Shown here piece by piece: positions 33,871 to 43,757 of a stretch of DNA of 59,856 bases; within the stretch, counting starts at the first letter, position 1; every line of letters begins with the position of its first letter. The stretch lies in NCBI GenBank assembly GCA_964448105.1, contig CAYUVK010000018.1, positions 1-59,856 of the forward strand, in the 5' to 3' direction. Both the position numbers and the translations under genes were made by a program. The stretch is from CAVQBP01 sp964448105. Lineage in GTDB: Bacteria; Bacteroidota; Ignavibacteria; Ignavibacteriales; Ignavibacteriaceae. Under the pieces are notes generated by a model that was not told the DNA's origin, searched no databases, and saw only the letters and a program-made list of their open reading frames with translations.

Positions 33871-36800
33871 ATGGACAATAATTCATTATACTCCCTAAGC
33901 AATATTGACCAGCTCTGGGTTGAACATGGGTATGGAACGCGCTTCCAGGGTTTTCAGAATTTAATGAAATATCGCATTCGGGATATACTACTTGTTTCCA
34001 GTCTTTATGATTCATATTTATTTGAAGAAGACGGCAGATTGTATGAACTAATTAGAAAAGAATACCAGGGATTAAATTTAAGTCATTCGCCGGAGCTTAT
34101 TAGAGTATCAAGCGGTATTGAAGCAATTGCTCTCGCAAAAGAAGAAAAAAGATATGACTTAATTATTTCCACTCTTCATATTGAAGACATGCATGCACTT
34201 AACCTTGCCAAATTGGTTAAGCAATCAAACTTAAATATACCTGTAGTTTTATTAGCATATAATAACCGGGAATTATCAGATCTAATTTCCCGTCATGATG
34301 TTTCAGTATTCGATAAAATTTTTATCTGGCAGGGGGATTTTAGGATTCTGCTTGGAATTATAAAATATCTTGAAGATAAAATTAATGTTGAACACGATAC
34401 TAAAATTGTTGGTGTTCAATCTATAATTTTAATCGAAGATAACATCCGTGATTATTCTACCTTTCTCCCCCTCATTTATACTGAAATCTTAAAGCAATCT
34501 CAAAATTTAATTTCTGAAGGAATAAATCTCTCGCATAAATTTTTACGAATGAGAGCCCGTCCGAAAATTCTTCTCTGCACTAATTACGAAGAAGCCTGGG
34601 AATATTATGTGAAATACCGCGAGTTTATCCTTGGAATAATTTCAGATATAGATTTTAAAAGAAACGGAATAGAAGATCCTGAAGCAGGATTAGAATTTGC
34701 AAGAAGAGTGAAAAAAGAATATCCGGATATACCTATTCTGCTCCAATCCTATATGAAAGAAAATAATTCCAAAGCTAAGGAGATTGGAGCATCATTCTTG
34801 TTAAAGGATTCAACTAATCTGCTTCAGGAATTAAGAAAGTTCATGGTAAATTATTTTAGTTTTGGAGATTTGATTTTTAGAATGCCGGACGGTTCCGAAG
34901 TAGGAAGAGCATATGACTTAAAATCCCTTGAAGAACAATTAAAGATTGTACCCGATGAAAGCATACTCTATCATGCTGAGAGAAACCACTTCTCCAACTG
35001 GTTAAAAGCAAGAACAGAATTTTGGTTAGCTCATAAGCTTAGGCCGCGAAAAGTGTCTGATTTTTCTTCTGTTGACGAATTAAGAGGAAATCTCATCTCT
35101 TCAATTACTGAATACCAGAAACGGCGACAAAAAGGTATAATTACAGATTTTGCCAAAGGTACTTTTGATCCTAAAAGTTCTTTTGCAAGAATTGGCGGAG
35201 GATCCCTTGGAGGTAAAGCAAGAGGACTTGGCTTTATTAATACCTTAATAAATAATTACAATATAAGCGGTAAGTATGATGATATATTAATTTATGTACC
35301 GCCGGCTGTAATATTAGGCACCGACGTTTTCGATCAATTCTTAGAAGAAAATGATCTGCGAAATTATGCTATAACCAGTAATAATGATGAAGAAATAACA
35401 AGAAGATTCTTAGCTGCCGAAAAATTTCCTGAAGATATTATTAAACATCTCGTGGAGTTTTTAGATATCATTAAAGTTCCTTTAGCTGTTCGCTCTTCAA
35501 GTTTACTAGAAGACTCTCAATACCAGCCTTTTGCCGGTGTGTATGAAACATATATGCTGCCTAATAACAACCATAATCCAATTATCCGTCTTAGTGAATT
35601 AGTTACAACTATAAAAAGAGTTTTTGCATCTACATTCTATCAAAATGCTAAGGATTATATTTTCGCAACGTCTTATAGACTTGAAGAAGAAAAGATGGCA
35701 ATTATCATTCAACAGATGATTGGAGCAAAACATAAAAATAGATTTTATCCTAACTTTTCAGGGGTAGCAAAATCGCATAACTTTTATCCAATGCCTCCTC
35801 AAAAATCTATTGATGGCATAGTATCGGTCGCTTTAGGACTTGGCAAGTGGGTTGTTGACGGAGGTACAACTATTAAATTCTGTCCTAAATATCCTAATCA
35901 TATTCCACAGTTCAATTCTATTGAAGAAACTTTAAATAATAATCAAAGAGAATTTTACGCTCTTAATCTTGAGGGACATTTGGATGATACAAGTCTTACA
36001 CATGATATTTTAGTACAAAATTATGATCTTAAAATCGCCGAAGAAGACAGTACCTTAAGAAATGTAGGCTCTACTTACAGTAATGAAAATAAAGCAATCT
36101 ATGACGGCATATCAAGAAGCGGAATAAGGATTGTTAGTTTTGCTCCAATCCTAAAAAATAAAATATTCCCCCTCCCCGAAATATTAGAGCTTTTACTTGA
36201 TATGGGTTCATGGGGAATGGGCACTCCAGTTGAAATAGAATTCGCAGTAAATATGTCAGATTCTAAAGATCAACCAAATCAATTTGCTCTTCTTCAAATG
36301 CGACCATTAGTATTAACAAGAGAGCTTGAAGAACTTGATATTGAAAATTATTCTCAGGATGATTTGATCTGCAATAGTGACCAAGTTTTAGGACATGGAG
36401 TAATTAAAGATATTTATGATATTGTTTATGTTGATTATAAATTATATGAAAGAGGAAAAAGTAAAGATGTAGCGATTGAGTTAAACCAGTTTAATAATAA
36501 ATTGATTAATCAAAACCGTCCTTATTTATTAATTGGTGTAGGGAGATGGGGCAGCCTGGATCCTTGGTTGGGCATTCCGGTTAAATGGGAACAAATATCC
36601 GGCGCAAAAACTATTATCGAAACGGGCTTTAAAGATTTTGATGTAGTTCCCTCTCAGGGTTCTCACTTTTTTCACAACCTTACATCATTTATGGTAGGTT
36701 ATTTCAGTGTTTATCCAAAACATAAACAAAGCTGGATAAATTGGGATTGGCTTTTAAAGCAAAACACTGAAGAAAAGAAAACATTTACCAGGCATATTAA

Positions 36801-36876
36801 ATTTGATAAACCTTTAACTGTTAAAGTTAACGGACAAAAAAATAAAGGTATTATTACTAAACCAGGGATAAATTAA
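33871..36876 (+). CDS. Receiver-like / PEP-synthase-type ATP-grasp fusion protein
   Basis: 1001 aa. The N-terminal half holds two CheY-like regions: about 37-150 (DLIISTLHIEDM, where the phosphoacceptor position is T101 rather than Asp) and about 180-340 (ILIEDNIRD, GIISDIDF with D259, and a Lys in FLLKDS). From about residue 438 follows a PPDK/PEP-synthase N-terminal ATP-grasp domain (RIGGGSLGGKARGLGFI, LAVRSSSLLEDSQYQPFAGVYETY). The phosphohistidine swivel motif (TSHxAI) and the PEP/pyruvate barrel of true PEP synthase are absent. Instead the C-terminus has LLIGVGRWGSLDPWLGIPVKW (about 890) and GSHFFHNLTS (about 930). It is followed by a zinc-ribbon gene 2 bp later and a glutamate dehydrogenase gene. 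Probably a regulatory or phosphotransfer enzyme rather than a gluconeogenic one (inference). Confidence 0.85.
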   Translation: MDNNSLYSLSNIDQLWVEHGYGTRFQGFQNLMKYRIRDILLVSSLYDSYLFEEDGRLYELIRKEYQGLNLSHSPELIRVSSGIEAIALAKEEKRYDLIISTLHIEDMHALNLAKLVKQSNLNIPVVLLAYNNRELSDLISRHDVSVFDKIFIWQGDFRILLGIIKYLEDKINVEHDTKIVGVQSIILIEDNIRDYSTFLPLIYTEILKQSQNLISEGINLSHKFLRMRARPKILLCTNYEEAWEYYVKYREFILGIISDIDFKRNGIEDPEAGLEFARRVKKEYPDIPILLQSYMKENNSKAKEIGASFLLKDSTNLLQELRKFMVNYFSFGDLIFRMPDGSEVGRAYDLKSLEEQLKIVPDESILYHAERNHFSNWLKARTEFWLAHKLRPRKVSDFSSVDELRGNLISSITEYQKRRQKGIITDFAKGTFDPKSSFARIGGGSLGGKARGLGFINTLINNYNISGKYDDILIYVPPAVILGTDVFDQFLEENDLRNYAITSNNDEEITRRFLAAEKFPEDIIKHLVEFLDIIKVPLAVRSSSLLEDSQYQPFAGVYETYMLPNNNHNPIIRLSELVTTIKRVFASTFYQNAKDYIFATSYRLEEEKMAIIIQQMIGAKHKNRFYPNFSGVAKSHNFYPMPPQKSIDGIVSVALGLGKWVVDGGTTIKFCPKYPNHIPQFNSIEETLNNNQREFYALNLEGHLDDTSLTHDILVQNYDLKIAEEDSTLRNVGSTYSNENKAIYDGISRSGIRIVSFAPILKNKIFPLPEILELLLDMGSWGMGTPVEIEFAVNMSDSKDQPNQFALLQMRPLVLTRELEELDIENYSQDDLICNSDQVLGHGVIKDIYDIVYVDYKLYERGKSKDVAIELNQFNNKLINQNRPYLLIGVGRWGSLDPWLGIPVKWEQISGAKTIIETGFKDFDVVPSQGSHFFHNLTSFMVGYFSVYPKHKQSWINWDWLLKQNTEEKKTFTRHIKFDKPLTVKVNGQKNKGIITKPGIN

Positions 36877-36878
36877 TT

Positions 36879-37067
36879 ATGGAAGAAACAAAGGGGGAAG
36901 TATTTGATAATTGCCCTCACTGTGGAAGGAAATTAAGTCCATGGGAAAAAGTATTGTTAAGTGTTGACAGGGCTATTGTATGTAAAAATTGCTGGTATAG
37001 AATTCTTTTAGATATCAGGGACGAAAAAACAGGTGGAGCCGAGGGTAAAAAAGATAAAAAAAATTAA
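36879..37067 (+). CDS. 62-aa zinc-ribbon protein
   Basis: Two CxxC pairs, CPHC (12-15) and CKNC (35-38), make a single zinc ribbon; the rest is charged with a Lys-rich tail. Starts 2 bp after the stop of the 1001-aa fusion gene and ends 12 bp before the next dehydrogenase ATG, so it belongs to that operon. Function unknown; perhaps a small adaptor or regulator of its neighbours. Confidence 0.8.
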   Translation: MEETKGEVFDNCPHCGRKLSPWEKVLLSVDRAIVCKNCWYRILLDIRDEKTGGAEGKKDKKN

Positions 37068-37079
37068 AGGTATTTATAA

Positions 37080-38327
37080 ATGGAATCATATAATTCATTC
37101 TCTGTTGCACAAAAGCAAGTATATGAAGCAGCCAAAATATTAAAGTTGGATGATGCAACATTAGAATTACTATTGTGGCCCCAGAGGGAAATAAAATTTA
37201 CTTATCCTGTAAAATTAGATAACGGTAAAACAAAAATATTTCATGCTTACAGGATACAATATAATTTCGCTAGGGGTCCGGCAAAAGGAGGAATAAGATT
37301 TCATCCTGATGAAACGGTAGATACAATAAGAGCGCTTTCTTGCTGGATGACCTGGAAAACTGCTGTAGTAGATCTTCCTTTAGGCGGAGGTAAAGGTGGT
37401 GTGGTTTGCGATCCCAAATCTCTTTCCGAAAGAGAGCTTGAAAATTTATCGAGGGGATATATCAGAGCTGTCGCTCAATATATTGGAGTAGATAAAGATA
37501 TACCCGCTCCGGATGTTTACACAAATCCGCAAACTATGGCCTGGATGATGGATGAATATGAAACCATTGTACACAATCATCAACCAGGAGTGCTTACCGA
37601 TAAACCACTGCAAATTGGAGGAACCGAAGGAAGAAGAGATGCTACCGCTAGAGGCGGTGTTGTTACTGTAAGAGAAGCCTGCAAATTACTTGGAGTTGAT
37701 CCGACAGGAAATTTTGCTATCCAAGGCTTTGGAAATGTAGGACAAAGAGCAGCTCTATTACATCAGGAAATTTTAGGAGGAGGAAGGCTTATTGCCGTTA
37801 GTGATTCAAAAGGTGCAATTTATAACCCGGATGGTTTTAATCCGAAAGAATTAGTTTCCCATAAGCTTAAGACTGGTTCAGTTAAAGGTTTCCCCGGGGG
37901 AGAAAATATTTCGCATGAAAAGCTTTTAACTTTAGATGTTGAAATATTATATCCGGCTGCCCTGGAAAATTCAATTACTTCCGAGAATGCTTCTTCGATA
38001 AATACAAAAATAATTTGTGAATTGGCAAATGGTCCTACGACACCCGATGCCGATACGATCTTAAATGCTAAGGGAATTCATATAATACCAGATATCTTGG
38101 CAAGCGCGGGAGGAGTAACAGTCTCTTATTTCGAAATGGTTCAGGATAAATATAGTTTCTTCTGGGATGAAGATACCGTAAACAAACAGCTTGATCAAAA
38201 GTTGACAAAAGCTTATCATCGAGTGCAAGAAGCAATTAAGGAGAAAAAAGTTCATCCCCGTTTAGCTGCCATGGTTGTTGGCGTAGCAAAAGTTGCCGAA
38301 GCATGTAAATTAAGAGGCTGGGTATAA
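37080..38327 (+). CDS. Glu/Leu/Phe/Val dehydrogenase (415-aa NAD-type glutamate dehydrogenase)
   Basis: Second glutamate-dehydrogenase homologue. 415 aa, the short class typical of catabolic bacterial and archaeal enzymes (RocG/GudB-like). Seen: YRIQYNFARGPAKGGIRFHPD, catalytic LPLGGGKGGVVCDPKSL, KDIPAPDVYTNPQTMAWMMDEYE, NFAIQGFGNVGQRAA nucleotide loop and ILASAGGVTVSYFEMVQD. Last gene of the fusion-protein / zinc-ribbon operon. Cofactor preference cannot be fixed by eye. Confidence 0.93.
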   Translation: MESYNSFSVAQKQVYEAAKILKLDDATLELLLWPQREIKFTYPVKLDNGKTKIFHAYRIQYNFARGPAKGGIRFHPDETVDTIRALSCWMTWKTAVVDLPLGGGKGGVVCDPKSLSERELENLSRGYIRAVAQYIGVDKDIPAPDVYTNPQTMAWMMDEYETIVHNHQPGVLTDKPLQIGGTEGRRDATARGGVVTVREACKLLGVDPTGNFAIQGFGNVGQRAALLHQEILGGGRLIAVSDSKGAIYNPDGFNPKELVSHKLKTGSVKGFPGGENISHEKLLTLDVEILYPAALENSITSENASSINTKIICELANGPTTPDADTILNAKGIHIIPDILASAGGVTVSYFEMVQDKYSFFWDEDTVNKQLDQKLTKAYHRVQEAIKEKKVHPRLAAMVVGVAKVAEACKLRGWV

Positions 38328-38349
38328 TTAAATTGATAAATAAAATTTT

Positions 38350-39018
38350 CTATATATAATTCATAATCATTTCAAAAGGTTTTCGTTTAATATCAGGTAC
38401 TTTAGCATCATCTGCAGGATATCCGACAACAAGAATTAGAAAAGGTTTTTCATTGGTTGGGCGGTTTAATATCTTATTTAAAAATTTCATCGGACTTGGT
38501 GTATGCGTAAGCGCGGCCAAACCGGAATAATGAATTGCCGTTATTAGTAATCCGCATGCTATGCCTGTAGATTCCAAAGGATAATAATTTTTTGTTTTTG
38601 CTCCTTCACCATTTATCTCATAACTTTTTGAAAAAACCACAATTAGAAATGGTGCCGTTTCCAAAAATGGCTTTTTTTCATCTGTTCCCAATACTTTTAA
38701 TGCATTAAGCCATTCTTTGGGAGCACGGGTTTTATAAAATTCATGCTCCTCCTTTTCAGCAGCTATTCTTATTTCTTTTTTTACTTTGGGATTGCTCACA
38801 ATTACAAAATGCCAGGGCTGCAAATTAGCTCCGCTAGGCGCAGTTCCTGCTGCCTTAACACAATTTACAATAATTTCCATCGGTACTTTCTTATTCGAAA
38901 AATTACGGATCGTTCTTCTTTTATTAACAAGATTAAAAAAATCTTTGGATCTTTTCTTCATCTCATCTTCGGAATACTTCGAATAATTTTTAAATGGAAT
39001 AAATACCGGTTTGTTCAT
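38350..39018 (-). CDS. Nitroreductase-family FMN protein
   Basis: 222 aa. Features of the NfsB/FRase family: VNKRRTIRNFSNKKV (FMN phosphate contacts), GTAPSGANLQPWHFVIVSNP and a C-terminal GYPADDAKVP. The TAPSGANLQPWHF block resembles iodotyrosine deiodinase/BluB-like subgroups. Convergent with the 415-aa dehydrogenase. Physiological substrate unknown. Confidence 0.88.
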   Translation of the reverse strand: MNKPVFIPFKNYSKYSEDEMKKRSKDFFNLVNKRRTIRNFSNKKVPMEIIVNCVKAAGTAPSGANLQPWHFVIVSNPKVKKEIRIAAEKEEHEFYKTRAPKEWLNALKVLGTDEKKPFLETAPFLIVVFSKSYEINGEGAKTKNYYPLESTGIACGLLITAIHYSGLAALTHTPSPMKFLNKILNRPTNEKPFLILVVGYPADDAKVPDIKRKPFEMIMNYI

Positions 39019-39159
39019 TTCCCTCTTTTGCTCTTTAAAAAATTAATAATTATTACTTGCATGATATGGGTTCGGTTTTCTTAACTGTTGTTTTTACTTT
39101 TGAACTTTGACTTTTTACTTTTGACCTAACAAAATTTTTGTTAAGATAATTTTAAAATT

Positions 39160-40593
39160 TTAAGGGAAAATACCCAGAGCCATATATGATGTAGCGATCT
39201 TATCTATTGAAGTTACAAATGCTGCTGTTCTTAAGTCAGGAATTTTTTTATTCTCAGCCCATTTATCTCTAATCTGGTTAAAAGCAGAAACCATTGTTTC
39301 TTCCAAACCGGAGTTAACCAAATCTTCTTCCTCTGCTCCATGAATAATTATTCTTTTGGCAGAATCATTAAGAGATTTACCAAGTGAGGTTTCAATAGAA
39401 TCGACTAAAACTTTATTAACTCTTTCCTCATACCTCTTCCCCATTCTACCGAAACGAATATGCGATAAATTTTTCAGCCATTCAAAGTATGAAACCGTAA
39501 CGCCGCCGGCGTTCAGATAAAGATCGGGAATAATCATTGTTCCCTTCTTTTGAAGAATTTTTTCTGCCTCCGGGGTTACAGGTCCGTTTGCTGCTTCAGC
39601 AATTATTTTTGCTTTAATTCTTTTTGCATTTTCTGAATTAACCTGGTTCTCTAATGCGGCCGGGATTAAAATATCGCAATCCATTTCCAGGGCATAAGAA
39701 CGTTTCTTCAAATTCTTAGAACCTTTAAAATTAAGAATTGAACCGGTAGCTTTTCTATGTTTAAAAACTTCTTCTATATCCAATCCTTTAGGAGAATAAA
39801 TAGCACCCTCATACTCGGAAATAGCTATAATAACTGCACCGGCTTCCTGGAAAAATTTTGCAGTATAATATCCAACATTTCCCAAACCCTGAATGATGAC
39901 TTTTTTACCTTCAATCCCGGTTGTCAATCCTATCTTTATCATATCATTTTGATTGTTAAGAGCTTCCCGCACACCAAAATATACTCCCCTTCCCGTAGCC
40001 TCTGTTCTTCCCCTTATACCCCCCTGGCTAATCGGTTTACCAGTAACACATGCACCTGAATCAATTCCAGGATTAAATGCAGCATAAGTATCAGCAATCC
40101 ATGCCATTTCGCGCGGACCGGTTCCGTAATCAGGAGCCGGGACATCAATACCAGGCCCTATAAAGTTTTTTCTAACAAGCTCCGCAGTATACCTGCGTGT
40201 AATATGTTCAAGCTCAACTTCGGTATAAGCTTTGGGGTCAATTCTTACTCCTCCTTTTGCACCGCCGAAAGGAACATCGACAACGGCACATTTATAGGTC
40301 ATTAAAGCTGCGAGAGCTTTTACCTCATCTTGAGTTACAGCTAAACTATATCTAATACCACCTTTGGTTGGAAGTTTATGCTGGCTGTGCTCAACCCTGT
40401 ATGCTACAATAACTTCAATATCATCTTTTACTCTTATTGGAAATTTCATTCGATAAACACTGTTACAAAATTTAATTTGATCTAATAATCCTTTGGGATA
40501 TTTTGTAAATGCGGCTGCCCGATCAAAATACCGTAAAACATCTTCAAAAAAACTTTCTTCCCTTTTAGTGTGTACATGTATATTATTCGACAT
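39160..40593 (-). CDS. Glu/Leu/Phe/Val dehydrogenase (477-aa form)
   Basis: Third glutamate-dehydrogenase homologue. Seen: YRVEHSQHKLPTKGGIRYSLAV, catalytic VPFGGAKGGVRIDPKAYT, GIDVPAPDYGTGPREMAWI, nucleotide loop IIQGLGNVGYYTAKFF and LNAGGVTVSYFEWLKN. The HSQHKLPTKGGIRYS and FFEDVLRYFDRAA features, plus about 60 extra C-terminal residues, set it apart from the other two and recall the mitochondrial-type subgroup. Divergent from the antiporter gene. Why three paralogues are kept is not evident from sequence. Confidence 0.93.
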   Translation of the reverse strand: MSNNIHVHTKREESFFEDVLRYFDRAAAFTKYPKGLLDQIKFCNSVYRMKFPIRVKDDIEVIVAYRVEHSQHKLPTKGGIRYSLAVTQDEVKALAALMTYKCAVVDVPFGGAKGGVRIDPKAYTEVELEHITRRYTAELVRKNFIGPGIDVPAPDYGTGPREMAWIADTYAAFNPGIDSGACVTGKPISQGGIRGRTEATGRGVYFGVREALNNQNDMIKIGLTTGIEGKKVIIQGLGNVGYYTAKFFQEAGAVIIAISEYEGAIYSPKGLDIEEVFKHRKATGSILNFKGSKNLKKRSYALEMDCDILIPAALENQVNSENAKRIKAKIIAEAANGPVTPEAEKILQKKGTMIIPDLYLNAGGVTVSYFEWLKNLSHIRFGRMGKRYEERVNKVLVDSIETSLGKSLNDSAKRIIIHGAEEEDLVNSGLEETMVSAFNQIRDKWAENKKIPDLRTAAFVTSIDKIATSYMALGIFP

Positions 40594-40706
40594 AAAAACT
40601 CCTTTTGTTTTAAGACCTTTATAATTTTAATTTTAGATATGTTAAAACAAAATTTAATTCTTTACATATATTATAAGAAAGTTTAACGAGAAATATTAAT
40701 ATTTAA

Positions 40707-42674
40707 ATGGAGCAATTCACATTAATAAGGGATATTGTAGTAATTCTTCTGGTTTCAATTCCAATAATTTTCATATTCAGGAAAATTAATGTCCCTAGTA
40801 TAGTAGGATTTTTAATTGCAGGGATGATCATCGGTCCTCACGGTTTTCAATTAATTTCTGAGATAAATGAAATAAATATTATGGCAGAAGTTGGAGTAAT
40901 ATTATTACTCTTCACAATCGGATTGGAAGTTTCACTCGGAAAACTCATTCAAATGAAAAAATTTCTGATGCTTTCCGGGGGGCTGCAAATCTTATTTACA
41001 ATAATATTTTCAACGGCAATATTTTTATTTTTTGATTTCCCTATTAACCAATCGATTTTTTTATCAATGCTTATCAGCCTTTCAAGCACTGCAATAGTTC
41101 TTAAAATATTATCCGATAAACAGCAGCTTGAAGCACCACACGGCAGGATATCCTTAGGTATTCTAATATTCCAGGATCTTGCAATTGTACCTATGTTCCT
41201 GCTTCTCCCTGTTTTGAGTTCGGGAAGTACCTTGTCGGTAATGCAAATTATTTTACAATTGCTCTATGCGTTTGTTGCTGTAACGGTAATTATTATCCTT
41301 GCCAAATTTCTAATGCCCAAGATCCTATTTCAGCTGGCAAAATTAAGAATAAGAGAAGTTTTTACAATAGGAGTTGTCTTGCTCCTTTTAGGTACGGCTT
41401 ATTTAACTCATTCATTAGGTTTATCTTTCGCACTAGGCGCCTTTATAGCAGGTTTAATTCTATCGGAATCCGATTTTAGCCACCAGGTTGTTTCCGAAAT
41501 CCTTCCATTTAAAGATGTTTTCAACAGTATATTTTTCATATCTGTTGGACTGTTATTAAACATTCATTTTCTTTTTATTTATCCTCTTATTTTAGTTGCT
41601 ATTACAATCGGGATAATATTACTCAAGGCCTTCATAATAATTTTAATTGTAAAGTTAATGAGATATCCTTTGAGAGTTGCTGTCTTAACTGGGTTTGGAT
41701 TGGCACAAATAGGTGAATTTTCATTTGTCCTATCACAAGCGGGGTTAAGCAGCAATTTAATCGGTACTGAATTTTATAATGCTTTTCTGGCATCATCAAT
41801 CTTTACAATGGTTCTTACCCCTTTTCTATTCCAACTCTCCCCTTTTATTTCCCGAATTTTCGGTTCATTAGAACCTGTTAAACCTTTAATGAATATTCAA
41901 GATTCTAAGAGATTAATTGATCATGTAATAATTGTTGGTTTCGGATTAAACGGAAGAAATCTTGCAAGAGTATTAAAAGAAATCGGGATAAAATATATTG
42001 TAATCGAATTAAATCCTGAAACTGTTAAAAATGAAAAATCAAAAGGAGAGAATATTATTTACGGAGATATCACAAAGGAACAGATACTTTATCAGACCAA
42101 TATTAAGGATGCAAACACTATTGTATTTGCCATTTCCGATCCCGGTTCTTTAAGAAGAGGATTGAATCTTGCAAAAAAATTAAATCCATCCATATTTACA
42201 ATTGTTAGGACACGCTTTGCCAGCGATATAGACGATTTATTAAACCTTGGAGCTGATGAAGTAATACCTGAAGAGTTCGAAACATCACTTCAAATATTTA
42301 ACATCGTTTTAAAAAGATTTCATATTCCTTTAAATGTTATAATGAAACAGGTCAGTCTTTTGCGAAGCGAAGCATACAGACCGATGAGAAAGGAAGCAGG
42401 AAAAATTCATTCCATTGTGAATATAGATGAATTTTTAGCTGCGGGGATTACCGAGACTTATTTTGTTGAAGAAAATAATAGATATGTTAACAATAGTCTA
42501 TCGGAAATAAATTTAAGAGCAAAAACAGATGCAACGATCATTGCAATAGTAAGGGAGAAACAAACTATAACCAATCCTTCCGGGAAAGAAATACTTCAAT
42601 CACATGATACTTTAGTAATTACCGGCAACCATAAAGCTGTGGATACTGCAATTGAATATTTAAATTCGAATTAA
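40707..42674 (+). CDS. Monovalent cation:proton antiporter-2 (KefB/KefC type) with TrkA-N and TrkA-C domains
   Basis: 655 aa. About 12 membrane helices of the CPA2 exchanger family (FLIAGMIIGPHGF, SLSSTAIVLKIL, LGAFIAGLILSESDF), then a Rossmann TrkA-N domain at about residue 410 (HVIIVGFGLNGRNLARVLKE, VIELNPE) and a TrkA-C-like C-terminus. Exports K+ or Na+ in exchange for H+ under ligand control. Not visibly linked to its neighbours. Confidence 0.9.
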   Translation: MEQFTLIRDIVVILLVSIPIIFIFRKINVPSIVGFLIAGMIIGPHGFQLISEINEINIMAEVGVILLLFTIGLEVSLGKLIQMKKFLMLSGGLQILFTIIFSTAIFLFFDFPINQSIFLSMLISLSSTAIVLKILSDKQQLEAPHGRISLGILIFQDLAIVPMFLLLPVLSSGSTLSVMQIILQLLYAFVAVTVIIILAKFLMPKILFQLAKLRIREVFTIGVVLLLLGTAYLTHSLGLSFALGAFIAGLILSESDFSHQVVSEILPFKDVFNSIFFISVGLLLNIHFLFIYPLILVAITIGIILLKAFIIILIVKLMRYPLRVAVLTGFGLAQIGEFSFVLSQAGLSSNLIGTEFYNAFLASSIFTMVLTPFLFQLSPFISRIFGSLEPVKPLMNIQDSKRLIDHVIIVGFGLNGRNLARVLKEIGIKYIVIELNPETVKNEKSKGENIIYGDITKEQILYQTNIKDANTIVFAISDPGSLRRGLNLAKKLNPSIFTIVRTRFASDIDDLLNLGADEVIPEEFETSLQIFNIVLKRFHIPLNVIMKQVSLLRSEAYRPMRKEAGKIHSIVNIDEFLAAGITETYFVEENNRYVNNSLSEINLRAKTDATIIAIVREKQTITNPSGKEILQSHDTLVITGNHKAVDTAIEYLNSN

Positions 42675-42704
42675 TTTTTTACAACAAATCTTTTTAATAC
42701 AATA

Positions 42705-43757
42705 TTATTTTAACAATATTGCTTTTTTATTTAGGTTAAAAGAGCCTGTACTTACTTGATAAATATAAACTCCGGATGCCAGATTATCGGCATTCCAATT
42801 TACCTTATATTTACCTGCTGATTGATAACCGGAAAATATTTTTTGTACAAGTGCCCCCTTTTCATCGTAGATTTTTATATTGATATAATTACCTTCCGGT
42901 AATGTGTAAAAGAAAGAAGTCGAATTATTAAACGGATTTGGGAAATTTTGTGTTAAATTAAAGTCTTTTATAATGTTTGAAGAAATTCTTTCCAGTATTC
43001 CTGATATTAAATTGACATCGGCAATTGTAACAGTACTGTCCGGCCAAACTTGAAGAACTATGGTTGAATCTTTATAATTATCTTTTTTTAAATAGAATGG
43101 AATAATTTGTGCATACATCTTAAATTTAAAATGTCCTTCAGAGTTTGTTAATACATAAATGGTATCAATTTGATAAGGATAAACCTCTTTAAAAGAATAA
43201 ATTACCTTTACATCCTTTAAAGGATTTCCGGATTTATCTTTAATATATCCATCAACAAATCCTTTTATATCAAGAGTATCATTCTCACTACCTATTGTAG
43301 GAGTATTATCTAAACAATAACTATAATTCGTTCCAAAAGGGGTATGATATTCTAATCTGATTAATGACTGTTTCGGTTTGGGACATGATATTTGCGGATA
43401 ATCCACATCTCCAAAAGCCAATTGATCAATTATAATCCCTTCTGATTCAGAAGGATGTAAATAGATTTGATCACCCATAGGATTTATGTATAAATCGCTC
43501 TTTAATTTACTGTTATCAATAACTAAATATGAACTATCCGATAGATACAAACCATCAACAAAATAAGAAGTGTCTGTATTACTGGTTAAAAACCATCCAT
43601 CTAATGGACCATCCCAATACCCAGAAGGATGCAATTCAAGATACCATCCATTTTCATCAATCATGAATTCATTAAAAAATTTTATTTCTACCGGATTCGA
43701 GAATGAATTGGACAAAAATGTTATAAGAATAAAAATAACAAAAAATACTTTTTTCAT
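42705..43757 (-). CDS. Secreted protein with carboxypeptidase-regulatory-like and T9SS sorting domains
   Basis: 350 aa. Signal peptide MKKVFFVIFILITFLSNSFS, an N-terminal region that looks like a lamin-tail-type beta sandwich (ELHPSGYWDGPLDGWFLTSN, YLSDSSYLVIDN), a carboxypeptidase-regulatory-like domain (GFVDGYIKDKSGNPLKDVKVIYSF) and a type A T9SS sorting domain (LTQNFPNPFNNSTSFFY to SGVYIYQVSTG...KKAILLK). Exported to the surface; no catalytic motif. Start overlaps the upstream gene stop as ATGA. Confidence 0.85.
   Translation of the reverse strand: MKKVFFVIFILITFLSNSFSNPVEIKFFNEFMIDENGWYLELHPSGYWDGPLDGWFLTSNTDTSYFVDGLYLSDSSYLVIDNSKLKSDLYINPMGDQIYLHPSESEGIIIDQLAFGDVDYPQISCPKPKQSLIRLEYHTPFGTNYSYCLDNTPTIGSENDTLDIKGFVDGYIKDKSGNPLKDVKVIYSFKEVYPYQIDTIYVLTNSEGHFKFKMYAQIIPFYLKKDNYKDSTIVLQVWPDSTVTIADVNLISGILERISSNIIKDFNLTQNFPNPFNNSTSFFYTLPEGNYINIKIYDEKGALVQKIFSGYQSAGKYKVNWNADNLASGVYIYQVSTGSFNLNKKAILLK

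Noticed and set aside
33871..36876. Phosphoenolpyruvate synthase or pyruvate phosphate dikinase
   Set aside because: Only the ATP-grasp domain matches; the phosphohistidine swivel motif and PEP/pyruvate barrel are missing and two receiver-like regions are present instead.
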